Source: Spirochaetales bacterium
GTDB lineage: Bacteria; Spirochaetota; Spirochaetia; SZUA-6; RPPD01
Length of the DNA: 64,000 nt
Assembly (NCBI GenBank): GCA_016929065.1
Contig: JAFGJO010000024.1
Coordinates: 26,451-90,450 of the forward strand
Reading direction: 5' to 3'
Shown: positions 55,310 to 63,822 of the stretch, one piece after another
How the letters are laid out: every line of letters starts with the position of its first letter
Numbering within the stretch: the stretch's first letter is position 1
Program-made: the position numbers and the translations under genes
The notes under the pieces: model-generated
Seen by the model: only the letters and a program-made list of their open reading frames with translations
What the model was told of the DNA's origin: nothing
Database searches by the model: none

Positions 55310-56234
55310 TTCGGGATTGAAACTTGACCATTGCGTCATGGAAGGTGTCATCGATGGTGTAGGAAAATATATTTTCTTCGATTATCCTTCCTTCATCGGT
55401 TCTGAAATGCATGATGGGATTGCGGACTGCATCAAGAATGTCTTTTTTTCGGATTCCGTGTTCTGTCAAATAGGCAGCAAAGCTTAAGGATTCAAACGGC
55501 AGATGATTGGCTGACCGGTCATACAGATAACCGATACCATCCAGAAGCTGTTCAAAAGGGCCGGATGAGTAATGAAATGTCCGGGCCAGAGGACGGGTTT
55601 CTGAGATGATGCCTTTTTTTACCAATACTGTCCGCATATCTTCAACCATGTGATGAAACTCGCTTCGGGTGAGAAGCGACCTGAAGATCATGACTGCAAA
55701 ATCTGTCTTCCGGGTGTTTTTATGCAGGATTGCAGGGATATCATAATTGATGATGTAATGGTCTTTGTAATATTTAATTGATTGGCCGTTAATCACCGCA
55801 TAGTGATAAGGTGCCACCCAGCAGGAAAAAAGGTTTTCAAAACTGAGATCCAGTTTTTTTATGGCATCAAATGACCCGATCACAGGAGCTGAATCGAAAG
55901 GACATTGAAAAAATCGTTCAAATTCCCTTTTCATATGGGAAGTAAACATGCGTTTGCCCTTCCGGGCGAACGCGATTTTCAGTGCGTAATGCTGTTCAAT
56001 AATTCTGTTTTTTACAATAAAATCACCCGGCATGTTTGCCAGATACACTACACGGCATTTTTCGGTGTACACATCACTCTTGACTACCTGCAGGAGCAGG
56101 CTTTCTACAAGGACCCCGTTCGACTCGGGACGCAGGTAAAGAAAAACATCCTGCGCACCCTGTTTGAGAATCGGGCCGTCATAGGGTATTATAACGCTGG
56201 GAAGCCGTACTTTCTGTTTGTTTATTTTCAGCAT
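55281..56234 (-). CDS. Conserved hypothetical protein (317 aa)
   Basis: A 317-residue soluble protein without signal peptide, starting MLKINKQKVRLPSVIIPYDG. Sequence features include FLYLRPESNGVLVESLLLQVV, ALKIAFARKGKRMFTSHMKREFERFF and FLPFESLSFAAYLTEHGIRKKDI. I do not recognise a family. Its last eight codons come from a type B repeat and may be a read-through into repeat sequence. It is followed by the PfkB region and lies 67 bases after galE on the same strand. Confidence 0.7.
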   Translation of the reverse strand: MLKINKQKVRLPSVIIPYDGPILKQGAQDVFLYLRPESNGVLVESLLLQVVKSDVYTEKCRVVYLANMPGDFIVKNRIIEQHYALKIAFARKGKRMFTSHMKREFERFFQCPFDSAPVIGSFDAIKKLDLSFENLFSCWVAPYHYAVINGQSIKYYKDHYIINYDIPAILHKNTRKTDFAVMIFRSLLTRSEFHHMVEDMRTVLVKKGIISETRPLARTFHYSSGPFEQLLDGIGYLYDRSANHLPFESLSFAAYLTEHGIRKKDILDAVRNPIMHFRTDEGRIIEENIFSYTIDDTFHDAMVKFQSRIMKPGKKKL

Positions 56235-56301
56235 TCTTTTTTTCTGTTCATCGCCGATATTTTTTATTCACGCAACACATCAACATGTATCTTTTTGTAT
56301 T

Positions 56302-57273
56302 CTAAAGATGCTTTTTATACACTTTCCATGTGGTTTTTATTATTGAGTCAACATCACTGTATTTTGCTTTCCAGCCGAGTAACTCGGAAGCTTTTTTTGA
56401 TGTGGCATATAATGTCGCTGGATCACCAGGACGCCTGGCAACAATCTCTACCGGGATTTCCTTCCCGCTGTGTGTTTTTGCCGCATCAATCATTTCCATA
56501 ACGCTGATCCCCTGGTCGCTTCCCAGATTGACAGTAAGGCTTTCCCTGGTTTTCAATACATGTTCAAGCGCCATGACATGGGCAACGGCCAAATCAGTGA
56601 CATGGATATAGTCCCGGATGCCCGTTCCGTCGCGCGTATCATAATCATCGCCGAAAATTTTAAGTTTTTCCCGTTTGCCCGAGGCCACTTCCATAATAAC
56701 TGGAATCAGATTCTCCGGTTTTTCCTCAAGGCCGGTTATCCTGCCTTTTACATCATATCCTGCAGCATTGAAATACCGCAGCGAGGCATACTTTAGCCCT
56801 TTCAGCTGGTCATACCACCGCATGAGTCCTTCAATCTGAAGTTTTGTGTACCCGTAAAAATTGATGGGATTCTGAGGATGATTTTCATCAATCGGATTGT
56901 ATTGCGGCTCTCCATAGGTTGCCGCGGAGGATGAAAACACTATTGCCTTGATTGCATGTTTTACCGCACTGTTGAGAATATTGATTGATCCGCTGATATT
57001 GTTGACCGAATATTTTTCCGGCTTGATCATTGACTCGCCTGCTGCCTTGAAAGCGGCAAGGTGGATGAGCGCGTCAAAACCCTGTGTCATGACAGAATCG
57101 AGCGCATCGGTATCGAGAATATCCCCCTGAATAAAGGTCTCTTCTCTAAAGATATTTTCCCGTGTCCCGCTTGAGAGGTTGTCAAAAACAGTTACGTCAT
57201 GATTTTTATCCAGCAGTTCGCGGGAAACATGGCTGCCGATATATCCGGCGCCCCCGATTACCAGTACTTTCAT
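56302..57273 (-). CDS. galE: UDP-glucose 4-epimerase
   Basis: A 323-residue short-chain dehydrogenase-type enzyme that interconverts UDP-glucose and UDP-galactose. The nucleotide motif is GGAGYIGSHVSREL at residue 7, and the catalytic Ser-Tyr-Lys set is visible in FSSSAATYGEP and YGYTKLQIEGL. RYFNAAGYDVKG and HVTDLAVAH are typical of GalE. It overlaps the phosphohexomutase by one base (TAATG), so the pair supplies sugar nucleotides for polysaccharide or lipid A-like synthesis. Confidence 0.95.
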   Translation of the reverse strand: MKVLVIGGAGYIGSHVSRELLDKNHDVTVFDNLSSGTRENIFREETFIQGDILDTDALDSVMTQGFDALIHLAAFKAAGESMIKPEKYSVNNISGSINILNSAVKHAIKAIVFSSSAATYGEPQYNPIDENHPQNPINFYGYTKLQIEGLMRWYDQLKGLKYASLRYFNAAGYDVKGRITGLEEKPENLIPVIMEVASGKREKLKIFGDDYDTRDGTGIRDYIHVTDLAVAHVMALEHVLKTRESLTVNLGSDQGISVMEMIDAAKTHSGKEIPVEIVARRPGDPATLYATSKKASELLGWKAKYSDVDSIIKTTWKVYKKHL

Positions 57274-59036
57274 TATTTTGCCTCCTGTGTGATTGAGTGA
57301 ATATATTCTGCGACAACCGCTGTTTTTTTCTTTGCCGTCTCTTTCATCTGCCCCAGGTCCTGCCCGGGCGAAGTCGATACTGAGATGTAAAACTTGATTT
57401 TCGGTTCTGTCCCTGAAGGCCGGACCGATACAAGCGTTGCGTCGTCAAGCAGAAACTGCAGTACATTTGATACCGGGAGTGCTATGTTTTTTGCAGAATC
57501 ACCGGCTGCACAGTCTGTGGTTGTCTGTTTCTGATAATCCTTTATTCTTGCAACAGGGATGCCTGCAAATACTTTCGGCGGATTCTCGCGCAGGGTGTTC
57601 ATGATCTGTTTGATGATTTCCCTGCCCTGTTCCCCCCTGAAAACCTTTGAAATCTGGGAATCTTCAAAAAAGCCGAACTGCCGATAAATTTCCTCCAGCC
57701 GCGAGAGGATTGTTTTGTTTTTCGTCTTGCAGTACAGAGCCATTTCTGCTGCCAGAAGTGCGGCAGAGATGCCGTCCTTGTCCCGAACCTCATCCTCGAT
57801 CAAATAGCCGTAGCTTTCCTCGTTTCCAAGGATGAAATCCTGAGGAGTACTGCCCTGTTCGTTTTCCCGCATGACACTGCAGATGTATTTGAAACCGGTG
57901 AGTGTATCAACACATAGTGCACCGTAATGTTCTGCCACAAGTCGCTGGAGTTCTGTGGTGACAATGGTCTTGATTATCAGCGGATGGTTCGGCATTGAAC
58001 CGGTTTCCTTCAATGTTGCAAGCAGGTAATCGGTAAACAGCACGCCGAGCTGGTTTCCTGTCAGCAGTGTACATTCCCCATCTTTTAAAATCCCGATTCC
58101 AAGACGGTCTGCGTCCGGGTCTGTTGCCAGTACCAGATCAGCATTATTTTCTTTTGCCTGCAGAACGGCAAGTTCAAGTGCTTCGGCTACTTCTGGATTC
58201 GGATACGATACTGTCGGGAAATCGCCGTTTGGGTCTTTCTGTCTTTCGACAACATCCAGGGTGTAGCCGGCCTTTTTAAACGCCCGGGATAAAGGGATAT
58301 ATCCGGTGCCGTGCAGGGGCGTATAAACACACGAGAGCATGCTCCCCTTTTCTTTTCCCAGATCGGGGCGCAGCAGTTTCGAAACAATCATCTCTGTGTA
58401 GGCTGCATCGATTTCTTCATCAATATACACAAGCAATTTTTTATTTACTGCATCCAGTTTGGTAATGAGAGACTTCGTTTCTTTAATGGTTCTTACTTTT
58501 TCAATAATTGCCGCGTCATGGGGGCTGATAATCTGCGAACCATCATCCCAGTAGGCTTTATAGCCATTGTATTCCGGAGGGTTATGACTCGCGGTCAATA
58601 CAATCCCTGTTTTTGCTTTCAGGTACCGTATGGCAAACGAGAGCATGGGAGTGGGACGCGGTGCGGTAAAAACATAACAGGTGATGCCGTATGTTGCAAA
58701 CACCAGTGCGGCAATTTCTGCAAACAAATCAGAATAGTGACGCGAATCGAAGGCTATCACTGCAGAGAGGTTTTTCCCGCCGGGAAATGCCTCAAGAACG
58801 TATTGTGCAAGGCCTTCGGTTGCCTTCTGCACATTCAGGGGATTCATCCGGTTGAAGCCTCCGCCGATAACACCGCGGAGCCCTCCGGTCCCGAATTCAA
58901 GATCGGTATAAAAACGGTCCTGCAGTTCCGCCACATTATCGGCCGCAATCAAATCTTCAACCTGTTTTTTAAAAAGCGGATGCGTCTCCTGCCGGCAGTA
59001 TTCGTGTGCCCGTTGTAAAATATTGTCTGTACTCAA
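57273..59036 (-). CDS. Alpha-D-phosphohexomutase (phosphoglucomutase type)
   Basis: A 587-residue mutase of the PgcA / PGM group that interconverts hexose 1- and 6-phosphates. The phosphoserine loop is GIVLTASHNPPEYNGYK (Ser near 147). The metal loop is ATDPDADRLGIG, the sugar-binding loop GNEESYGYL, and the phosphate-binding C-terminal domain ends in VRPSGTEPKIKFYIS. Its position before galE suggests glucose 1-phosphate supply for UDP-glucose. Whether phosphoglucose or phosphomannose is preferred cannot be told. Confidence 0.94.
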   Translation of the reverse strand: MSTDNILQRAHEYCRQETHPLFKKQVEDLIAADNVAELQDRFYTDLEFGTGGLRGVIGGGFNRMNPLNVQKATEGLAQYVLEAFPGGKNLSAVIAFDSRHYSDLFAEIAALVFATYGITCYVFTAPRPTPMLSFAIRYLKAKTGIVLTASHNPPEYNGYKAYWDDGSQIISPHDAAIIEKVRTIKETKSLITKLDAVNKKLLVYIDEEIDAAYTEMIVSKLLRPDLGKEKGSMLSCVYTPLHGTGYIPLSRAFKKAGYTLDVVERQKDPNGDFPTVSYPNPEVAEALELAVLQAKENNADLVLATDPDADRLGIGILKDGECTLLTGNQLGVLFTDYLLATLKETGSMPNHPLIIKTIVTTELQRLVAEHYGALCVDTLTGFKYICSVMRENEQGSTPQDFILGNEESYGYLIEDEVRDKDGISAALLAAEMALYCKTKNKTILSRLEEIYRQFGFFEDSQISKVFRGEQGREIIKQIMNTLRENPPKVFAGIPVARIKDYQKQTTTDCAAGDSAKNIALPVSNVLQFLLDDATLVSVRPSGTEPKIKFYISVSTSPGQDLGQMKETAKKKTAVVAEYIHSITQEAK

Positions 59037-59125
59037 TTAGTTTTCCTTTCTGTTCAATTTATACTTTAAATTTTAATGAAATCAAGCAAAAAGTCTACAC
59101 GAAGGAAGATGAAAATGAAAAAAAG

Positions 59126-60106
59126 TTAATGGCCTGTGAACGGTGAAATTTCCTGAACCAAAAACCATTCGGCAACGAGCAGTTCCGTTGAAATAACAGC
59201 GGTTATCTGAAGCAGGAATAATGTGAAAAATACGATAAATACAAAAATGGCAAAAAATGAAACATGCCGCTCCTGTGAAAAAAACAGGTTTTTTATAAAA
59301 CGGAACCCTGCCAGTCCTGCAATTCCTCCGTACAATACCGCAAAGAAGATGTAAAACATCAGCCAAAAATCACCATGCATTGTCCGTAACAGCTGTGAGA
59401 TTTCAAAGAACAATACATTCATGGCGATAAAACGGCCCAGCAGCATAAAGATACCGACAACTATCAGGAACGAGCCGCTGACAATTTTTATTACAGGAAA
59501 ATATTTTTTCATGTTTCCCAGTTTTCTGGATACAGGAACAAACGCCAGCCCCAACAGCAGAAAAGGAATACCAAGTCCCAGAGAATACAGTAAAAGCCCG
59601 AAAATACCGAACACAGAATATGATGTCGCCGTGAGTGCGACGATTCCGGAAAGAATCGGTCCAATACAGGGACTCCACCCGGCCGCAAAGGTCATTCCCA
59701 TCAGCAGTGCGCTGATGTTGTTTTCGGGCCGGGTCGACATGTCCGCTCTTTTTTCGCGGTTGAGAAAAGAAAAAAAATCAAAGATGATATTGAGCCCAAG
59801 CAGAATAATGATACTGCCGGCAATAATGTTGATGACAGCATTGATTGTTTGAGAAAGTGTTCCGATAGCAGCAAATGCACCCCATAACAGGGTGCCGGCC
59901 AGGGTAAACACAATAGTAAAGCCCGAAACAAAAAAGATTGCCCTGACAAATATACGTTTTCGGTTGTACTGCGAGCTGTTCAGTTCCTGTACTGTTGTTC
60001 CCCCCAAAAAGGTAATATACGAAGGAACAAGAGGAAGAACACAGGGGGTAAGAAACGAAAGAAACCCTGCAAAAAAAGAAACAACAAGCCGTACAACCAG
60101 TTCCAT
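59126..60106 (-). CDS. ccdA: CcdA-type thiol-disulfide membrane transporter
   Basis: A 326-residue membrane protein with about eight helices, longer than the usual 6-helix CcdA because of C-terminal helices. It moves reducing equivalents from cytoplasmic thioredoxin to the periplasm. The two redox cysteines are in LTPCVLP (C22) and WSPCIGP (C147). The gene starts one base after the TlpA-like thioredoxin stop, so the two form a redox relay: CcdA is likely to reduce its neighbour. Confidence 0.92.
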   Translation of the reverse strand: MELVVRLVVSFFAGFLSFLTPCVLPLVPSYITFLGGTTVQELNSSQYNRKRIFVRAIFFVSGFTIVFTLAGTLLWGAFAAIGTLSQTINAVINIIAGSIIILLGLNIIFDFFSFLNREKRADMSTRPENNISALLMGMTFAAGWSPCIGPILSGIVALTATSYSVFGIFGLLLYSLGLGIPFLLLGLAFVPVSRKLGNMKKYFPVIKIVSGSFLIVVGIFMLLGRFIAMNVLFFEISQLLRTMHGDFWLMFYIFFAVLYGGIAGLAGFRFIKNLFFSQERHVSFFAIFVFIVFFTLFLLQITAVISTELLVAEWFLVQEISPFTGH

Positions 60107-60107
60107 A

Positions 60108-60716
60108 TTATTCTGCCAAAAGTTTTGTCAATACAGAGATTACTTCGGGTGCGGCATAATCGCGCGATCCGACCAGTTTCGCAACCAGATACCCTTCCCT
60201 GTCTACAAGAAATGTGGTGGGAAATCCGCGGATACCGTAAATCTGCGTTGCGGTATATTCTGTATCAAGCAAAACCGGGAATGTGTGATTGTTTTCCTTT
60301 ATAAAATCGCGGGCAGTTTTTTCTGAATCCTGAACATTCACTGCCACGATCTCAAGGCCCTTGTCTTTCAGCTGATCATACATTTTTTGTATCGAGGGCA
60401 TTTCCTGTCTGCAATAAAAACACCAGACGCCCCAAAAATTCAGAAAAACAAATTTTCCCTGAAAGCTGCTCAGCGATTTTGAATTCCCGTCAAAATCCTT
60501 CAGGGTGAAATCGGGTGCTTTTACTTTTTCTGCCGGCAATACAAACCCCGCAGCCCGGAGCTGCCGGGCAATATCTTCCGAAACAGCAGGCGCTGCCGGG
60601 GCCTCGGTCTTTTTTTCCTCTGCGCCCTGTGCGGGCGTAGTCTGCTGTGCGGCTGTTTCGTTGCCGCACGTAAAAAGAAAAACAACAACTGTAGCAATCA
60701 ATATTAGCTTATTCAT
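60108..60716 (-). CDS. TlpA/ResA-like thioredoxin lipoprotein
   Basis: A 202-residue exported thiol oxidoreductase. The N-terminal signal has a lipobox-type end (FLFTC, C17) and a linker rich in Ala, Pro and Glu. The thioredoxin domain carries WCFYC (C99 and C102) in FLNFWGVWCFYCRQEMPS. YGIRGFPTTFLVDREG is the cis-Pro loop. A very strong AGGAGG precedes the ATG at 60714-60716. It heads an operon with ccdA, as in cytochrome c maturation or periplasmic thiol reduction systems. Confidence 0.92.
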   Translation of the reverse strand: MNKLILIATVVVFLFTCGNETAAQQTTPAQGAEEKKTEAPAAPAVSEDIARQLRAAGFVLPAEKVKAPDFTLKDFDGNSKSLSSFQGKFVFLNFWGVWCFYCRQEMPSIQKMYDQLKDKGLEIVAVNVQDSEKTARDFIKENNHTFPVLLDTEYTATQIYGIRGFPTTFLVDREGYLVAKLVGSRDYAAPEVISVLTKLLAE

Positions 60717-60892
60717 ATATATCACCTCCTGAATAATATACAAACAGCGGACTGATACGTAAAGCCTGTTCTTCAATTAAAATTATTGTCTATATTGTCT
60801 TTTTATTGCACTCAGGGTATTTTTCTATTACAATATTATCATGTTTTCAGGCATCAATGAATATCGGACAAACAATTAAAGAGGTGACATCG

Positions 60893-62386
60893 ATGGCAAT
60901 TGCAGAAAAGGTGTATGACTTTAAAGTGGAAAAGGTGAAATCACAGGTCATGACTGCCTTTAAAAAACGAAAAAACGAATCAACAATATCAGACCTTGTC
61001 ACCGCAACCGGGCTGCCCAAATACCAGGTTGAACAGACGACAAAACTTGTCTGCGATGAATACTGCGGCCACATGAAAGTCACTGAATCGGGTGAAATTC
61101 TTTATTATTTCCCCTCGGGGATGAAAAGCAGGTACCGCGGCGCAGGCATCGCCTTCAAACGGTTTTTCAAATCATTTTTTTCGGTGATGGGAAAAATACT
61201 GACCGTTCTGTTTAAAATATGGATCATGCTGATGCTGGTAGTTTATTTTCTCGTATTCCTCGCCATTATCGTTCTGGCGATTGCCGCAGCGATCGCGGCC
61301 TCGGCATCCAGCAAATCCCGGTCACGTCGCGGCGGAGCAGGCGGCATGATGTTTCTGGTATTGCGGCTGTTACAGCTGTTTTTGCGGATATTTTTCTGGG
61401 TACAGCTCACCAAGGACAGCAGGGAAAAACCAAAGGGCCGCGCGTTTTACAAATCGGTTTTCGGCTATGTATTCGGTGATGAAGACCCCAATAAAGAATT
61501 CAACACCGATGAAAAGATACAGATCCTTTCGTTTATTCGGTCAAACAAGGGAGTGATTACCACCGAGGAGCTGATGGCGCTTACCGGCCATAACTATTCT
61601 GCATCCCAGGCGTTGATGAATACTTTTCTGGTAGAATTTGAAGGCGAACCGATGGTCACCGATGACGGCACCCTCTTTTTCTTTTTTCCGGAACTGCTGC
61701 GCACCAGCAAAAAAGAAATGCTGCTGCAGGAGGTGAGCTCAATCTCTGAAAGCAAACAAAAAAAACTGATTCCGTTTTCCGGGAACAAAGGAAAATCAAA
61801 CGGGATTATTACATTTTTTAATGGATTCAATCTGCTGTTCGGCCTGTATTTTACGGTATTCTCGCTTATAGGAATTCGGGACGCAGTGGAAATCGGTTTT
61901 GGTCAATTGTACGTATTTGTGTATCAGGGACTGTTTCAGGAACTGCTTGAGGTACTTGCTCCCCATACAATTATTTTTATCGGCCTGGGAGTTGTGCCTC
62001 TTGTTTTCTCAACCCTGATGTTTCTGGTCCCCATTATCAGGAATATTGTCCGCATACGGAAAAACGAAAAAATCAAACAGGAAAATCTTTCAAAAAAACT
62101 GTATACCTCAATTTATTATAATCCGGTTGCGTTCCTCCCCGCGAGTGTCCGGCCTGGGTCAAAGGACGACAGCCCGAAAAACGCAGATCAGTTTGTCATA
62201 AAAGCAACCGACCGGTTTGCGGGCGATAAACATGCAGAGATTGAAGTGACCGGCGACAATAAAACCGTATACAATTTTGAGGAACTGCACCGGGAAATAA
62301 AGGACATTGCCGGTTACCGGCAGACCGTGAATACCGCAAAATACGAGGTGGGCGAAACAGTCTTTGATTCGAATGCAGACGCATAG
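60893..62386 (+). CDS. Membrane protein with winged-helix-like N-terminus, unknown function
   Basis: A 497-residue protein from the ATG at 60893, which follows GAGGTG at a good distance. Residues about 10-75 (KKRKNESTISDLVTATGLP, KYQVEQTTKLVCDEYCGH) and about 235-290 (RSNKGVITTEELMALTGHN) look like two related winged-helix or wHTH units. Between them are hydrophobic helices (about 95-175), and a second pair of helices lies near 320-400. The last 90 residues are charged. No named family is recognised. An ATG 12 codons earlier and a TTG 29 codons earlier are possible starts. Confidence 0.72.
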   Translation: MAIAEKVYDFKVEKVKSQVMTAFKKRKNESTISDLVTATGLPKYQVEQTTKLVCDEYCGHMKVTESGEILYYFPSGMKSRYRGAGIAFKRFFKSFFSVMGKILTVLFKIWIMLMLVVYFLVFLAIIVLAIAAAIAASASSKSRSRRGGAGGMMFLVLRLLQLFLRIFFWVQLTKDSREKPKGRAFYKSVFGYVFGDEDPNKEFNTDEKIQILSFIRSNKGVITTEELMALTGHNYSASQALMNTFLVEFEGEPMVTDDGTLFFFFPELLRTSKKEMLLQEVSSISESKQKKLIPFSGNKGKSNGIITFFNGFNLLFGLYFTVFSLIGIRDAVEIGFGQLYVFVYQGLFQELLEVLAPHTIIFIGLGVVPLVFSTLMFLVPIIRNIVRIRKNEKIKQENLSKKLYTSIYYNPVAFLPASVRPGSKDDSPKNADQFVIKATDRFAGDKHAEIEVTGDNKTVYNFEELHREIKDIAGYRQTVNTAKYEVGETVFDSNADA

Positions 62387-62392
62387 CTTGTT

Positions 62393-63130
62393 TTATACAC
62401 GGCTGTTTTTATACCGGCTGCAGGAGTGATTGATACAACAATTTTCACACAAGGGCTTTTTTCTGCATAATGATTTTGCGTGTTCGACAATCAGCGCATG
62501 ATATTCATTGAACAATATTTCATCGTGTTCAAGATGATCCATGAAAAAAGACTGAATCATCCTGTATGAATCTTTCTCAGAACACAAACCAATTCTTGAA
62601 AATATCCGCTTTGTATAGGCGTCCACCACAAATACCGGCTGATGGAACGCATAGAGGAGTATTGAATCGGCGGTTTCCTCCCCCACTCCCCAGATGTTCA
62701 AAAGCTGTTCCCGTGACGGGATATTATTCTTTTTTTTCCAGCCATATTCCTGCCAGGCCTTGTCCAAAGCAACAAGTTTTTTTGCTTTCTGGTTGAAATA
62801 GCCGCTGGGGCGGATCAATTGGGCAAGAACAGGTTTTTTCATATTCATAAATGAACCCGGAAAAAGCAGATTCTTTTCCAGCAGGTTTGCTATTGCATGC
62901 CGGACATTTGTCCATGCGGTGTTCTGGGTGAGAACGGCTCCAACCGCAATTTCAAACTTGTGCTCATTGGTTTTTGGAAAACCATAATCACCGTGATGAT
63001 ATCCATTTACGTCAAACCGGACAGCATATTTTTTTTTTGATGCCAAGCTCGTGACCGGCCACCATCCCTGTGGTTTGTAGGACATCAAAAATATTCTGAA
63101 CATATCCTCGAGTATATTTTTCACATTCAT
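62393..63130 (-). CDS. Endonuclease III-related DNA glycosylase
   Basis: A 245-residue HhH-GPD DNA repair enzyme. The helix-hairpin-helix is LLNIWGVGEETADSILLYAF, with E152 in place of the catalytic lysine of Nth, and the catalytic Asp is D170 in VVDAYTKR. A C-terminal 4Fe-4S site is formed by CRKKPLCENC-CINHSC. The Lys replacement suggests a monofunctional glycosylase rather than an AP lyase, as in the MIG-type relatives. It overlaps nothing and is convergent with the membrane protein gene by 7 bases of gap. Confidence 0.88.
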   Translation of the reverse strand: MNVKNILEDMFRIFLMSYKPQGWWPVTSLASKKKYAVRFDVNGYHHGDYGFPKTNEHKFEIAVGAVLTQNTAWTNVRHAIANLLEKNLLFPGSFMNMKKPVLAQLIRPSGYFNQKAKKLVALDKAWQEYGWKKKNNIPSREQLLNIWGVGEETADSILLYAFHQPVFVVDAYTKRIFSRIGLCSEKDSYRMIQSFFMDHLEHDEILFNEYHALIVEHAKSLCRKKPLCENCCINHSCSRYKNSRV

Positions 63131-63248
63131 GTGTTTGACAATAATTCATAAACGGTTCCCTGACAAGATTATTGAATGTTTTTCATGACAGACATATGCT
63201 TGACAAAAAAAATAGGGAGAATCATAGTTATAAAAGAAAGGGAATGCC

Positions 63249-63734
63249 ATGAAAACGTTGATTTATTTCGCTTCCAAGACCGGGGCAACCGCAGAGAGCG
63301 TCGAGAAACTTGTAAAACTGCTTGAGGAGCATCACCATGAGGTGACAGTCATCCGCCATGATCGCAAAACGAAACTCCCGGACATTAAAAAGTTTGACTG
63401 CATTCTTGTCGGAGGATCGGTTCATGCCGGCAAGGTCCAGAAACCGATCGTCAAATTTGTGACCAGCAATGAAGCAGTCCTGAAAAAGAAAAAAACCGGA
63501 TTGTTTCTGGGCTGCCTTACCCCTACCGACAAAGCGGTCCAGTATTTCGATGACAATTATCCTGCACCGGTAGTGGGACATGCGGTTGCGAAAGGATTGT
63601 TCGGAGCCGGGGTATACTATGATAAAATGAATTTTATTGAACGCTATATTCTGCAGCGGGTCACCGGCAAAATCGGGAATTTCACCGCTTTTCTGGATGA
63701 GAACATCAAACAGTTTGTCAAAGAGCTGGAATAA
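63249..63734 (+). CDS. Flavodoxin-like protein (HemG/MioC-type)
   Basis: A 161-residue flavodoxin-fold protein with the FMN phosphate loop SKTGATAES (about 9-17), VGGSVHAGKVQKPI and LFLGCLTPTDKAVQYF. It resembles menaquinone-dependent protoporphyrinogen dehydrogenase HemG and related flavodoxins, but a role in haem synthesis is uncertain since no haem genes are nearby. An AAAGGGA ribosome site precedes the ATG. It is followed by dispersed repeats only. Confidence 0.85.
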   Translation: MKTLIYFASKTGATAESVEKLVKLLEEHHHEVTVIRHDRKTKLPDIKKFDCILVGGSVHAGKVQKPIVKFVTSNEAVLKKKKTGLFLGCLTPTDKAVQYFDDNYPAPVVGHAVAKGLFGAGVYYDKMNFIERYILQRVTGKIGNFTAFLDENIKQFVKELE

Positions 63735-63750
63735 GGAAAACAGAAAAAAA

Positions 63751-63822
63751 ATATCACGCAAAGATCGCAGAGGCGCTGAGAGAAAAGAATAAATATAAGG
63801 AAACCAAGAAACCAGGAAAAAG
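63751..63822. repeat. Adjacent type A and type B repeats
   Basis: A type A unit (ATATCACGCAAAGATCGCAG then AGGCGCTGAG, 63751-63790) is followed directly by a type B unit (TAAGGAAACCAAGAAACCAG then GAAAAAG). The rest of the window to 64000 shows no supportable gene; a short frame from a GTG at 63941 ends after 16 codons. Confidence 0.55.

Noticed and set aside
63228..63761. A minus-strand frame of 177 codons opposite the flavodoxin.
   Set aside because: The plus-strand frame has the FMN motif and a ribosome site; the minus frame only mirrors it.
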